Shown one piece after another: positions 24,158-32,151 of a DNA stretch of 39,194 nt (position 1 is the stretch's first letter; each line of letters opens with the position of its first letter). The notes below the pieces were generated by a model that made no database searches, was not told the origin of the DNA, and saw only the letters and a program-made list of their open reading frames with translations. Origin of the DNA: an uncultured Anaerolineales bacterium (GTDB taxonomy: Bacteria; Chloroflexota; Anaerolineae; Anaerolineales; UBA6663); the NCBI GenBank assembly GCA_937952305.1, contig CALFZO010000153.1, positions 1 through 39,194 of the forward strand. The letters run 5' to 3'. Both the position numbers and the translations under genes were made by a program.

Positions 24158-25090
24158 ATGCTCACTCTGACGTCTCCAGCCGCAACGCCCCCCGTCGTCG
24201 ATCGCCTGCCGCAGGCGATCCTCAAGACGGTACTGTACGCTGACATCTTCGACTATCCCCTGTCCCTGGGCGAGCTGCACCATTACTTGATCGGCGCGAA
24301 CGCCACGCTGGCCGAGGTCCGCAGCGCGCTGGCCAGCGACGGTCTGCGCGCCCGGTTGATCTGCCGGCACGGCTACTACGCGCTGCGCGACCGCCCCGGC
24401 TTGGTGCCGGAGCGCCTGAGGCGCCGCGAGCGCTCGGCCCGTCTGTGGCGTCGGGTGCGGGCCTGGAGCCGCTGGCTCGGCGCCGTGCCATTTGTGCGGA
24501 TGGTGGCCGTGACCGGGGCCCTGGCCATGGACAACGCGCCCGCGGATGACGACGACGTGGATGTGCTGCTGGTGACGAGGCCGGGACGCGTCTGGCTGGC
24601 GCGGGCGCTGAGCCTGGTCCTGGTGGTGGCGGGCCGGCTGACCGGCCTGCGGCTGTGCCCGAACTATGTGCTCTCGTCCGCGGCGCTGGAGCAAGCCCCG
24701 CGCGACCTCTACATCGCGCATGAGCTGGCACAGATGGTGCCGCTGTCTGGCCGGGACTGGTACGCGGCGCTGCGAGCCGCCAACGCCTGGACGCATGCGT
24801 ATCTGCCCCAGGCTGGCCAGCCCTGGCGCGCGGAGGCGGAACTGGCCCCGGGCGGCCTGGCGCGGGGCCTGCAGCGCCTGGGGGAATGGCTGTTAGGCGG
24901 CGCGCTGGGCGACGCGCTCGAGCGCTGGGAGCAGGCCCGCAAGCAGCGCAAATTCCAGCCCGCCGCGCGCGGCGCGGCGGCTGCCCGGCTGGACGCCGAC
25001 CACGTCAAGGGCCACTTCGACGACCACGGCGGGCCGATCCTGGCGGCCTATCGGCGGCGCGTGGAGCAGCATCTGGAGGCACGCGCCTGA
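24158..25090 (+). CDS. nucleotidyltransferase-fold protein with HTH start
   Basis: A 310-residue protein. The first 100 residues have a winged-helix look (AILKTVLYADIFDYPLSLGELHHYL, then a CRHGYYAL segment). A Pol-beta-like nucleotidyltransferase core follows, with TGALAMDNAPADDDDVDVLLV at about 122-142. The second half is helical with a membrane-like stretch ALSLVLVVAG. In active enzymes the motif is GS followed by two catalytic Asp. Here GS reads GA, but an Asp-rich DDVDVLLV is kept, so activity is plausible but not certain. I chose the ATG at 24158. It begins a tightly packed rightward cluster and overlaps the radical SAM gene by one base (TGATG). Confidence 0.68.
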   Translation: MLTLTSPAATPPVVDRLPQAILKTVLYADIFDYPLSLGELHHYLIGANATLAEVRSALASDGLRARLICRHGYYALRDRPGLVPERLRRRERSARLWRRVRAWSRWLGAVPFVRMVAVTGALAMDNAPADDDDVDVLLVTRPGRVWLARALSLVLVVAGRLTGLRLCPNYVLSSAALEQAPRDLYIAHELAQMVPLSGRDWYAALRAANAWTHAYLPQAGQPWRAEAELAPGGLARGLQRLGEWLLGGALGDALERWEQARKQRKFQPAARGAAAARLDADHVKGHFDDHGGPILAAYRRRVEQHLEARA

Positions 25091-26541
25091 TGGCTGAACT
25101 GCTCTTCGGCCAGTCCTACTATCTGCGCTTCGATCCCAAGCTGTGGGCGGCGCAACAGCCCTACCCGCCGCTGGGTACGCTCTACGCCGCCGCCTATCTG
25201 CGGGCGCGCGGCTATGGCGTGGCGCTCTTCGACGCCATGCTGGCCGAATCCGAGCAGGCCTGGGCGGACGCCCTCGACCGGCACCAGCCGCGCATCGCCA
25301 TCCTGTTCGAAGACAACTTCAACTACCTGAGCAAGATGTGCCTGCTGCGCATGCGCCAGGCCGCGCTGACGATGATCGCGCTGGCCAAGGCGCGCGGCTG
25401 TCTCGTGATCGTGGCCGGCGCCGACATGACCGACCACGCCGACCTGTACCTGGCCGGCGGCGCCGACTATGTCCTGCTGGGGGAGGGCGAGGCCACGCTG
25501 GGCGAGCTGCTGGACGCGCTCACCGGCCGCGCGCCCAAGCCGCTCGACCAGATCCTGGGACTGGCCTGGACCGCCGGGCGGACGCCCCGCCGCCCGGACC
25601 TGAAGGACCTGGACGCGCTGCCGTTCCCGGCCTGGGATCTGGTGGACGTCGACGCGTATCGGCGCGTCTGGCGCGAGCGGCACGGCTACTTCTCGATGAA
25701 CGTCGTGACCACGCGTGGCTGCCCATATCACTGCAACTGGTGCGCCAAGCCCATCTGGGGCCAGCGCTACAACGCCCGCTCGCCCGAGAACGTGGCGGCC
25801 GAGGTGCGCTGGCTGCGCGAGCGTTACGCGCCCGACCACTTCTGGTTCATGGACGATATCTTCGGCCTGAAGCCGGGCTGGATCGAGCGCTACGCCAGCC
25901 TGGTCCGTGCGGCCGGCCCGGTGACGCCGTTCAAGTGCCTGCAGCGCGCCGACCTGGTGACCGAGGCGACGGCGGCGGCGCTGGCGGCCGCCGGCTGCCG
26001 GACGGTGTGGATGGGCGCCGAGTCTGGTTCGCAGAAGATCCTGGACGCGATGGACAAAGGCCAGAGCGTGGCCGAGTTGCATGCGGCCGCTGCCCGGCTG
26101 CGCGCGCAGGGTGTTCAGGTGGGGTTCTTCCTGCAGTTCGGCTATCCCGGCGAGACCTGGGACGACATCGGCGCGACGCGGCGCCTGGTGCGCGCCTGCC
26201 TGCCCGACGACATCGGCATCTCGGTGTCCTACCCGCTGCCGGGGACGAAGTTCCACGAGCGCGTGCGCGCGGAGTTGGGCGCCAAGCAGAACTGGCAGGA
26301 CTCGGATGACCTGGCCATGCTCTACGCCGGCCCGTTCCCGGCGGATTTCTATCGCGCGCTGCATCAGCTGGTACACGCCGAGTATCGCCTGACCAAATGG
26401 TGGCGCCGGCGCGAGTGGCGGCGCCTGCCCTGGGCGCTGCTGGAAGCCGGGCGCTGGCTGCAGGCCCGCTGGCGCCTGGCTGGCTATCGGCCGGCTCAGG
26501 CCGAGGCGCGTCCACGCCCGACGGCGTCCGCCCATGATTGA
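25090..26541 (+). CDS. B12-binding-type radical SAM enzyme
   Basis: A 483-residue radical SAM protein. Residues 1-180 form a cobalamin-binding-like Rossmann fold (PPLGTLYAAAYLRARGYGVALFDA, later GADYVLLGEGEATLGELLDAL), as in the B12-binding radical SAM family. The radical SAM core has CPYHCNWC (CxxxCxxC) at about residues 217-224, then a TIM-barrel core with FMDDIF, MGAESGS and FFLQFGYPGE. Cobalamin is likely but cannot be confirmed, because the base-off DxHxxG signature is not visible. Enzymes of this type methylate unactivated carbons or catalyse other radical steps in natural product, lipid and cofactor synthesis. It overlaps the downstream methyltransferase gene by 8 bases. Confidence 0.85.
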   Translation: MAELLFGQSYYLRFDPKLWAAQQPYPPLGTLYAAAYLRARGYGVALFDAMLAESEQAWADALDRHQPRIAILFEDNFNYLSKMCLLRMRQAALTMIALAKARGCLVIVAGADMTDHADLYLAGGADYVLLGEGEATLGELLDALTGRAPKPLDQILGLAWTAGRTPRRPDLKDLDALPFPAWDLVDVDAYRRVWRERHGYFSMNVVTTRGCPYHCNWCAKPIWGQRYNARSPENVAAEVRWLRERYAPDHFWFMDDIFGLKPGWIERYASLVRAAGPVTPFKCLQRADLVTEATAAALAAAGCRTVWMGAESGSQKILDAMDKGQSVAELHAAAARLRAQGVQVGFFLQFGYPGETWDDIGATRRLVRACLPDDIGISVSYPLPGTKFHERVRAELGAKQNWQDSDDLAMLYAGPFPADFYRALHQLVHAEYRLTKWWRRREWRRLPWALLEAGRWLQARWRLAGYRPAQAEARPRPTASAHD

Positions 26542-27331
26542 CCTGGACGCCATCGAGCGCGGCTTCTCGCGCAAGGCGGCCGTCTACGACGCGTACGGCG
26601 CCGACCATCCCGCCATCCGCTGGTCGCGCGCCCAGGTGCGCGGCTGGGTGGAGCGGCTGGCCGCGCCCGGGGCGCGGGTACTGGAGCTCAACGCCGGCAC
26701 GGGCGCGGATGCCGCTTACCTGGCCGGGCGCGGTTACCGCGTGCACGCCACCGATGTGGCGGACGGGATGCTGGCCGAGGCCGAGCGTAAACGCCGGGCC
26801 GGGCATTTGGAGGAGCGGCTGACCGTGCAGCGCTGTTCGTTCCTGGATCTGGAGCCGGTGGCCGGCGCGCCGTATGATCTGGTCCTCTCGAACTTTGGCG
26901 GCCTGAACTGCGTCCCGGATCTGCGCCCGGTGGCCGCGCAGCTGCCGACTGTGCTTAGGCCGGGCGGCCACGTGGTGTGGGTGCTCATGCCGCCGTTCTG
27001 CCCGTGGGAGCTGGCCCAGGCCCTGCGCGGCCGTTTCGGCGTGGCCTTGCGCCGCCTGCGCGGGGCCACGCGCGCCCACGTGGAGGGCGCGCGCTTCATG
27101 ACCTACTACTTCAGCGCCACGCAGGTGGCGCGCGCCCTTGGGCCGGGCTTCACACGGGTCGGCCAGCAGAGCCTCGGCCTGGTCAGCCCGCCGAGCTTCA
27201 TGGACGGCTTCCCGCGCCGCTTCCCGCGCCTGTTTCCGCGCCTGACCGCCTGGGATGAATGGCTGGGCCGGCGGGCGCCCTTCCACGGCTGGGGCGATTT
27301 CTTCATCTACGCCGCCCGTTACACGCCATGA
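26534..27331 (+). CDS. class I SAM-dependent methyltransferase 1
   Basis: A 265-residue methyltransferase. Motif I is VLELNAGTGADAAYLA at about residues 49-64. The acidic motif II is near HATDVADGMLAEA, and the later FDLV-like stretch is YDLVLSNFGGLN. The usual GxGxG is replaced by NAGTG, a common variant. It should transfer a methyl group from SAM to an unknown acceptor. The ATG lies inside the end of the radical SAM gene, and the stop overlaps the next start (ATGA). It differs clearly from methyltransferase 2, so it is not a recent duplicate. Confidence 0.86.
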   Translation: MIDLDAIERGFSRKAAVYDAYGADHPAIRWSRAQVRGWVERLAAPGARVLELNAGTGADAAYLAGRGYRVHATDVADGMLAEAERKRRAGHLEERLTVQRCSFLDLEPVAGAPYDLVLSNFGGLNCVPDLRPVAAQLPTVLRPGGHVVWVLMPPFCPWELAQALRGRFGVALRRLRGATRAHVEGARFMTYYFSATQVARALGPGFTRVGQQSLGLVSPPSFMDGFPRRFPRLFPRLTAWDEWLGRRAPFHGWGDFFIYAARYTP

Positions 27332-28137
27332 CGCCGCCGGACCTGGACGCCGTGCTGGGCGCGGCCGAGCGCCGCGACGGCGTCTACTATCTCAGCGACC
27401 CGGAGCCGCACACGGCGCGCGAGACCCGCTATTGGCAGGTGCGCGCGCGCGAGTTCCGCCTGTTCTCGGACGAGATCGTGCGCCAGCTGCCGGACATCCC
27501 GGCCGACCATCCTCTCAAACAGGAGTGGGCGGCCCGCGCCGATTCACTCGGGCGGCTGGTCGACCATGTGGCCCGCTTCTGGCGCGACCTGCGCGTGCTG
27601 GACCTGGGCTGCGGCAACGGCTGGATGACCCATCAACTGGCGTCCATCTCGGTGCGCGTGCGCGCCTATGGGCTGGACCTCAACCGGCGCGAACTGCGCC
27701 AGGCCGCGCGCGTCTTCCTGGACAAGCCGCGCGTCAAGTTCCTGTACGCCGACGTTTTCACAGCGCCGCTCCCGGCCGCTAGTTTCGACGTGATCGTGCT
27801 GGCCAGCGTGATCCAATACTTCTCGGACCTGCCGGCCTTGATCCGGCGGCTGCAGGCGCTGACCGTGCCGGGCGGCGAGATCCACATCCTGGACAGCCCG
27901 CTGTACGCGGCGGCCGAACTGCCGGCCGCGCGCGCGCGCAGCGCCGCTTACTACAAGGGCAAGGGCCTGGGTTTCATGACCGCCGACTATTATCACCACA
28001 CTCGCGCCGCGCTGGCGCCCTTTCAGCCCGAGGTGCTGTACGAGCCGGGCTCGCTGCTCAACCGGCTGGCGCGCTGGTGGTGGGCCGAGCAGCCGCGTTC
28101 GCCTTTCCCGTGGCTGCGCCTCACGGTGCCGCGATGA
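27328..28137 (+). CDS. class I SAM-dependent methyltransferase 2
   Basis: A 269-residue methyltransferase with motif I VLDLGCGNGWMTHQLA at about residues 91-106, motif II GLDLNRRELRQAAR and a later FDVIVLASVIQYFSD. An N-terminal extension (1-70) precedes the fold. The ATG at 27328 overlaps the preceding stop (ATGA). The upstream in-frame start at 27259 lies inside methyltransferase 1 and is not supported. The substrate is unknown, but coupling to a nucleoside phosphorylase and a glycosyltransferase points to a sugar, nucleoside or lipid intermediate. Confidence 0.86.
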   Translation: MTPPDLDAVLGAAERRDGVYYLSDPEPHTARETRYWQVRAREFRLFSDEIVRQLPDIPADHPLKQEWAARADSLGRLVDHVARFWRDLRVLDLGCGNGWMTHQLASISVRVRAYGLDLNRRELRQAARVFLDKPRVKFLYADVFTAPLPAASFDVIVLASVIQYFSDLPALIRRLQALTVPGGEIHILDSPLYAAAELPAARARSAAYYKGKGLGFMTADYYHHTRAALAPFQPEVLYEPGSLLNRLARWWWAEQPRSPFPWLRLTVPR

Positions 28138-28883
28138 CGTCTGACCCGCTGGACCAGCCGGTCATCTCCGCCCGCGACACCGTGGAGTACCGCCGCCGGC
28201 GCGGCCTGCTCGCCGACTTTGAGCCGCCGCACATCGTGGCGGTGTGTTTCTCGCGCGGCCTAGTGGCGCACGTGCCGCGCCGCTACCGCGCGCGCCGGGC
28301 GGCCGGGCTGGCGGGCGAGCTGTGGCTGCTGGAGGGGCCCGCCCGCGCCGCCGTCATCGGCAACTTCGGCGTCGGCGCGCCGGCCATGGGCTCGGTGGTA
28401 GAGGAATTGGCCGCGCTGGGCGCGCGCCGCTTCGTCATCGTCGGCTCGGCCGGCGGCTTGCAGCCGGACCTGCGGCCGGGCGGACTGGTGCTGGCGACGC
28501 GGGCCTTGCGCGACGAGGGGTTATCGCGCCACTACCTGCCGCCGGCCCCGGACGTGGCGGCCGAGCCCGCCTTCGTGGACGCACTTGGCCGGGCTTTGAC
28601 GGCGCGCCAGCTTGCTTACCGCTCCGGCATCACCTGGACCACGGACGCCCCTTATCGCGAGATCCGGCGCGACGTCCTGCGCCACCAGCAGGCCGGCGTC
28701 CTCACCGTCGAGATGGAGGCGGCCGCGCTGTTCGCCGTCGGCCAGGCGCTGGGCCTGGAGACCGCGGCGCTCCTCGTCGTCCTGGATGTGCTCGCCGACG
28801 GGCGCTGGCACCTGGACCTGGACCTGCGGCCGGTGGAGCAAGGTCTGCAGGCCGCCCTGGACGCCGTCGTCACCCTCGGCTGA
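28134..28883 (+). CDS. nucleoside phosphorylase, PNP/UDP family
   Basis: A 249-residue protein of the PNP_UDP_1 fold. It shows GNFGVGAPAMGSVVEEL at about residues 80-96, then VGSAGGLQPDLRPGGLVLATRA, DEGLSRHY and the base-binding VEMEAAALFAVG near 195. The last motif (M-E, then A-A) is typical of uridine and purine nucleoside phosphorylases, where the Glu binds the ribose. It would split a nucleoside with phosphate into base and sugar 1-phosphate, or do the reverse reaction. The start chosen, ATG at 28134, overlaps the previous gene (ATGA). Its presence in the cluster hints that the pathway handles a nucleoside. Confidence 0.87.
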   Translation: MTSDPLDQPVISARDTVEYRRRRGLLADFEPPHIVAVCFSRGLVAHVPRRYRARRAAGLAGELWLLEGPARAAVIGNFGVGAPAMGSVVEELAALGARRFVIVGSAGGLQPDLRPGGLVLATRALRDEGLSRHYLPPAPDVAAEPAFVDALGRALTARQLAYRSGITWTTDAPYREIRRDVLRHQQAGVLTVEMEAAALFAVGQALGLETAALLVVLDVLADGRWHLDLDLRPVEQGLQAALDAVVTLG

Positions 28884-28899
28884 CGGCCGCGCGGACGCC

Positions 28900-30072
28900 T
28901 TGGCCACACCCGCCGTCGTCGTCATTGCCTTCAACCGGCCCGCGGCTTTAGAGCGCCTGCTGGCCGGCCTGCGCCGTGCCCATTACCCGGCCGGCGCGCA
29001 GATCCCGCTGGTCGTCTCAATTGACTACGATGGCAGCGCGGCGAACCAGGCCGTGCGCGACCTGGCGCAGCGCGCGGACTGGCCGCATGGGCCTAAGACC
29101 GTGATCGCGGCCCGCGAGCGGCGCGGCCTGGTGGCGCACGCCTTCTTCGCCTGGGGGCTGGCGGAAACCTACGAGTCCGTGATCGTGCTCGAGGACGACC
29201 TGGGCGTGGCGCCGGGCTATTACGCCTACGCCGCGCAGGCCCTGGCCGCGTATGAACACGACCCGCGCATCGCCGGCGTCAGCCTGTACGGCCTGTGGTT
29301 CAACGGCTTCACGCACACGCCGTTTGTGCCGCTGCCGGACGACGGCGACGTCTTCTTCGCGGCCGTGCCGTTCTTTCAGGGCCTGGCTTGGACGCGCGGG
29401 CAATGGGCGCGCTTCGCGGCCTGGCGTGCCCAGGTCGGCGCGGCGGCGCGGCCCCAGCCCGGCGACCCCGTCCACCCGCTGTTCCAGCGCTTCCCGGACA
29501 CGGACTGGTATCCGATCCTGGCGAAGTATGTGGCCGTCACCGGCCAGTGGGTCGTCTATCCGCGGGTGGGGGTGTGCGCGGGCCTGGGCGAGGCCGGCAC
29601 GCACTTCGCGCGCGCCACGGCTTTCTTTCAGACGCCGCTGCAGCGCTTTGAGCGCCGCTATCGTCTGCCGGCGCTGGATGACTCGGCCGCCGTCTACGAC
29701 GCGTTCTTCGAGATCCAGCCGGATCGCTTGAATCGATTGACGGATGTTCTGGCGGGCGTCGAGTACGCTGTGGACCTGTACGCGGCCAAGCGGCCGGCTG
29801 ATCTGGTGGCGCCGTTCGTGCTGACCACGCGGCCGTGGCGGCGCGCGCGGCGGACCTTTGGGCGCGTGCTCTGGCCGATGGAGGCCAACGTCATCGAAGC
29901 TGTGCCTGGCGCCGAGATCGCGCTGTGCCGGCCGGCAGACCTGGAGTGGGGGGCCTGGGCCGACCTGCGGGCACGCCAGCGCGCCGAGCGCTACTTCGCG
30001 CGCGGGCGGACCCCCAGCCTGCGGCAGGCGCTGTTGTTCAGGCTGGCGGCCTGGCTGGATCGGCGGCGCTGA
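28900..30072 (+). CDS. GNT-I-like family glycosyltransferase
   Basis: A 390-residue protein. The GT-A-type start PAVVVIAFNRPAALERLLAGL is followed by VVSIDYDGSA and the acidic motif VIVLEDDLGVAPGYYAY, where EDD is the usual metal/nucleotide-sugar site. PDTDWY-type residues lie further on. The pattern recalls the GNT-I-type family, and the sugar and acceptor are unknown. No ATG or GTG exists between the previous stop and the conserved region, so TTG at 28900 is the likely start. This is an uncommon codon but fits the protein. The stop region overlaps the convergent hydrolase gene by 35 bases. Confidence 0.8.
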   Translation: MATPAVVVIAFNRPAALERLLAGLRRAHYPAGAQIPLVVSIDYDGSAANQAVRDLAQRADWPHGPKTVIAARERRGLVAHAFFAWGLAETYESVIVLEDDLGVAPGYYAYAAQALAAYEHDPRIAGVSLYGLWFNGFTHTPFVPLPDDGDVFFAAVPFFQGLAWTRGQWARFAAWRAQVGAAARPQPGDPVHPLFQRFPDTDWYPILAKYVAVTGQWVVYPRVGVCAGLGEAGTHFARATAFFQTPLQRFERRYRLPALDDSAAVYDAFFEIQPDRLNRLTDVLAGVEYAVDLYAAKRPADLVAPFVLTTRPWRRARRTFGRVLWPMEANVIEAVPGAEIALCRPADLEWGAWADLRARQRAERYFARGRTPSLRQALLFRLAAWLDRRR

Positions 30073-30961
30073 CCGGGCGCGCCGCTGCCGGCGCCCCGAA
30101 GTGCGCGAGCAGTTCGGCGTTGACTTCGTGCGGCAGATCCTGGTGCACCCAGTGGGTGGCCTCCGGGTAACGCACCAGCCGGCCTTGTTCGAGATACGGC
30201 CGGCTGTCCTCGGCCAGCTCCACCCCCAACGCGATATCGCGCTCGCCCCACAAGATCACGGTCGGCATGGGCAAACGCCGCGCCGGCGCCAGCGGCCGCC
30301 GCGCGAACGCGGCCCGCGCCGCAGCCCGGTACCAGCCGAGCATGGCCGTCACCGCGCCGGGCTGTGACCAGGCCGCGACGTAGTGCTCCAGGTCGGCGTC
30401 TGTGAAAGTGCCGGGGCGGCTGGTGCGCTGCAAGGAGTTCCGCAGGCCCCGGCACCGGTCCGCCGTCAGCACAAGCTCGGGCAGGCCCGGGATCTGGAAG
30501 AAATAGATGTACCAACTGCGGGCCAGCTGACGCCAGTTGCCGCCGAAGAGGTGGCGCACCATCACGGCCGGATGCGGGACGTTGAGAATCGCCAGGCGCT
30601 CGACGCGCTCCGGGTGCCGGCCGGCCAGGGCCCAGGCCACCGCCGCGCCCCAATCGTGGCCGGCCACACAGGCCCGTTCGCGCCCGCAGGCCTGAATCAG
30701 GTGGACGATGTCCTGACTCAGCGTGCCAGTGTCGTACGGCGGCGTCTTGGCAGTGAGGTTGTAGCCGCGCTGGTCCGGCGCGACCACGCGGAAGCCGGCC
30801 CCGGCCAGCGCCGTGATCTGGTGCCGCCACGAGAACCAAAACTCCGGAAAACCATGCAGCAGGATGACGAGCGGACCATCCGCCGGCCCGGCCACGGCGG
30901 CGTGCAGGCGCAGTCCCGGCAAATCAAAGTAGGTGGGCGTGATCAGGGGGGTAGCGATCAT
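30038..30961 (-). CDS. alpha/beta hydrolase, epoxide hydrolase-like
   Basis: A 307-residue hydrolase. It has the oxyanion motif HGFPEFWFSW at 36-45, a nucleophile Asp in GHDWG (D103), an acid Asp in WGERDIAL and the catalytic His in THWVHQ. An Asp nucleophile in an HGxP-type protein points to an epoxide hydrolase or haloalkane dehalogenase rather than an esterase. HGFPE with a W after D favours the epoxide type. I chose the ATG at 30961 because a GGAG lies about 7 bases upstream, while the GTG at 30982 is less supported. It is divergent from the PadR gene and is likely controlled by the shared region. Confidence 0.85.
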   Translation of the reverse strand: MIATPLITPTYFDLPGLRLHAAVAGPADGPLVILLHGFPEFWFSWRHQITALAGAGFRVVAPDQRGYNLTAKTPPYDTGTLSQDIVHLIQACGRERACVAGHDWGAAVAWALAGRHPERVERLAILNVPHPAVMVRHLFGGNWRQLARSWYIYFFQIPGLPELVLTADRCRGLRNSLQRTSRPGTFTDADLEHYVAAWSQPGAVTAMLGWYRAAARAAFARRPLAPARRLPMPTVILWGERDIALGVELAEDSRPYLEQGRLVRYPEATHWVHQDLPHEVNAELLAHFGAPAAARPVSAADPARPPA

Positions 30962-31006
30962 CGATTTCTCCGTAGCGGCCACTATAAGCGATTTTTATCA
31001 CGATAT

Positions 31007-31022
31007 TGTGAGAAATCTCACT
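31007..31022. promoter_or_regulatory. CRP-like 16-base palindrome
   Basis: TGTGA, six bases, then TCACT: the layout of a CRP/FNR-family site (consensus TGTGA-N6-TCACA). The core GTGAGA-AA-TCTCAC is a perfect 14-base palindrome. It overlaps the possible padR -35 box at 31022-31027 by one base. No CRP-like regulator is encoded in the window, and short palindromes occur by chance, so this is tentative. Confidence 0.35.
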
Positions 31023-31049
31023 TGACTATCCGGACAGATCAGGTAAACT
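31022..31049 (+). promoter_or_regulatory. padR promoter
   Basis: TTGACT (31022-31027) and TAAACT (31044-31049) are separated by 16 bases. Transcription would start about six to eight bases after the -10 box, inside the palindromic operator. The sequence is AT-rich against the GC-rich surroundings. The layout lets the PadR protein shut off its own gene. Confidence 0.5.
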
Positions 31050-31085
31050 CCATATTGAATACTCAATATTGACTATTCAATATGG
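31050..31085. promoter_or_regulatory. 36-base palindromic PadR operator
   Basis: CCATATTGAATA (31050-31061) and TATTCAATATGG (31074-31085) are exact 12-base reverse complements. The 12-base spacer holds a further perfect palindrome, TCAATATTGA (31063-31072), with the same centre. Only the two bases at 31062 and 31073 break the symmetry of the whole element. The TATTGA/TCAATA unit recurs in opposite orientations. The element ends about 15 bases before the padR start codon, so a bound repressor would block transcription. Confidence 0.8.
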
Positions 31086-31100
31086 AGCTGGTGATCTGAC

Positions 31101-31619
31101 ATGGACCGGGAGTTGTTATTGCTGGGCGTCCTGCGCCAACAGGGCATGCACGGGTACCAGGTGCACGAGTTCATCGACCGTTACCTGGCGTCGTGCACGG
31201 ACCTCAAGAAACCGACCGCGTACTTCCTGCTGGACAAGATGGCCAAGGCTGGCTGGATCACGGCCGAGCAGGTGCAGGAGGGGCACCGGCCGCCGCGCCG
31301 CGTCTTCCGGCTGACAGCGGCTGGCGAGGCGGAGTATCAGCGTCTGCTGCGCGAGAACCTCTCGGCCTACGTCCCGGCCTACTTCACCAGCAACATCGGC
31401 CTGGCGTTCCTGGACGAGGTGCCGGCGGCCGAGGCGCTGGCGCGGCTGGACGAGCGCCGCCGACATCTGGCGGCGGAACTGGCCGTGGCCCAGGCGGCCC
31501 CGCCGCACCCTGGCAGCCTGCAGTGGCTGGTGGAGCACCGGGTCCGCCATTTGCAGGCCGAGCTCGATTGGCTGGATGAACTTCTGGGCCGGATCAGGCA
31601 ACGCCTGGCCGGCGCGTAA
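31101..31619 (+). CDS. padR: PadR family transcriptional regulator
   Basis: A 172-residue PadR-type regulator. The N-terminal winged helix starts RELLLLGVLRQQGMHGYQVHEFI, then TAYFLLDKMAKAGWIT, then the beta wing PPRRVFRLTAAGEAEYQRLL. The C-terminal helical part (about 100-165) is of the Vir_act_alpha_C type, which makes the dimer. PadR proteins repress stress, efflux or phenolic-acid genes and release DNA upon ligand binding. Here the target is probably its own operon, including the downstream membrane and MFS genes, through the operator at 31050-31085. The hydrolase gene, divergently placed, could also be a target. Confidence 0.92.
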   Translation: MDRELLLLGVLRQQGMHGYQVHEFIDRYLASCTDLKKPTAYFLLDKMAKAGWITAEQVQEGHRPPRRVFRLTAAGEAEYQRLLRENLSAYVPAYFTSNIGLAFLDEVPAAEALARLDERRRHLAAELAVAQAAPPHPGSLQWLVEHRVRHLQAELDWLDELLGRIRQRLAGA

Positions 31620-31654
31620 ACCGTCTTTCTCTTTCCCCTCTTGGAGGCTAACTG

Positions 31655-32131
31655 ATGTACCCGTACGTGTTAATGCTTCACTCCGTCCTGCGCTGGCTGG
31701 TGCTGGTCGCCGCTCTGCTGGCGGCCGGCCGCGCCCTGTTGGGCTGGTTCGGCCAGCGCCCGTGGGCCAAGCTGGACGACCGGCTCGGCCTGGTCTACAC
31801 CATCCTGATGGACATCCAACTGCTGGTGGGCCTGGTGCTGTACGTGTTCCTGAGCCCGCTCAGCCGGGCCGCCTTCAGCAACTTCAGCGCCGCCATGACC
31901 GACCGGACGTTGGCGTTCTTTGGCGTTGAGCATATCTTCACGATGATCATCGCCGTCGTGCTGGCCCATGTCGGCCGGACGCTCGCCCGCCGCGCGCCCA
32001 GCGACAAAGGCAAACACACACGCGCCGCGATCTTCTTCACGCTCAGCCTGCTGGCGATCCTGGCCGCCATCCCGTGGCCGTTCCTGGCGGTGGGCCGGCC
32101 GCTGAACCCATTCCACATGTTCGGCGGCTGA
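31655..32131 (+). CDS. four-helix membrane protein, unknown
   Basis: A 158-residue membrane protein with four hydrophobic segments (about 10-28, 46-65, 90-107 and 125-144). Conserved-looking H9 (MLHSVLRWLVL) and H92 (FFGVEHIFTM) lie in or near membrane helices, as heme-binding histidines might, but I cannot say that heme is bound. The TTGGAGG ribosome-binding sequence lies 9 bases upstream. The gene sits 35 bases after padR, so it is probably in the same regulated operon, and 20 bases before the MFS transporter. The function is unknown. Confidence 0.75.
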   Translation: MYPYVLMLHSVLRWLVLVAALLAAGRALLGWFGQRPWAKLDDRLGLVYTILMDIQLLVGLVLYVFLSPLSRAAFSNFSAAMTDRTLAFFGVEHIFTMIIAVVLAHVGRTLARRAPSDKGKHTRAAIFFTLSLLAILAAIPWPFLAVGRPLNPFHMFGG

Positions 32132-32151
32132 GCCCGTCGTTCGGAGTTGCC

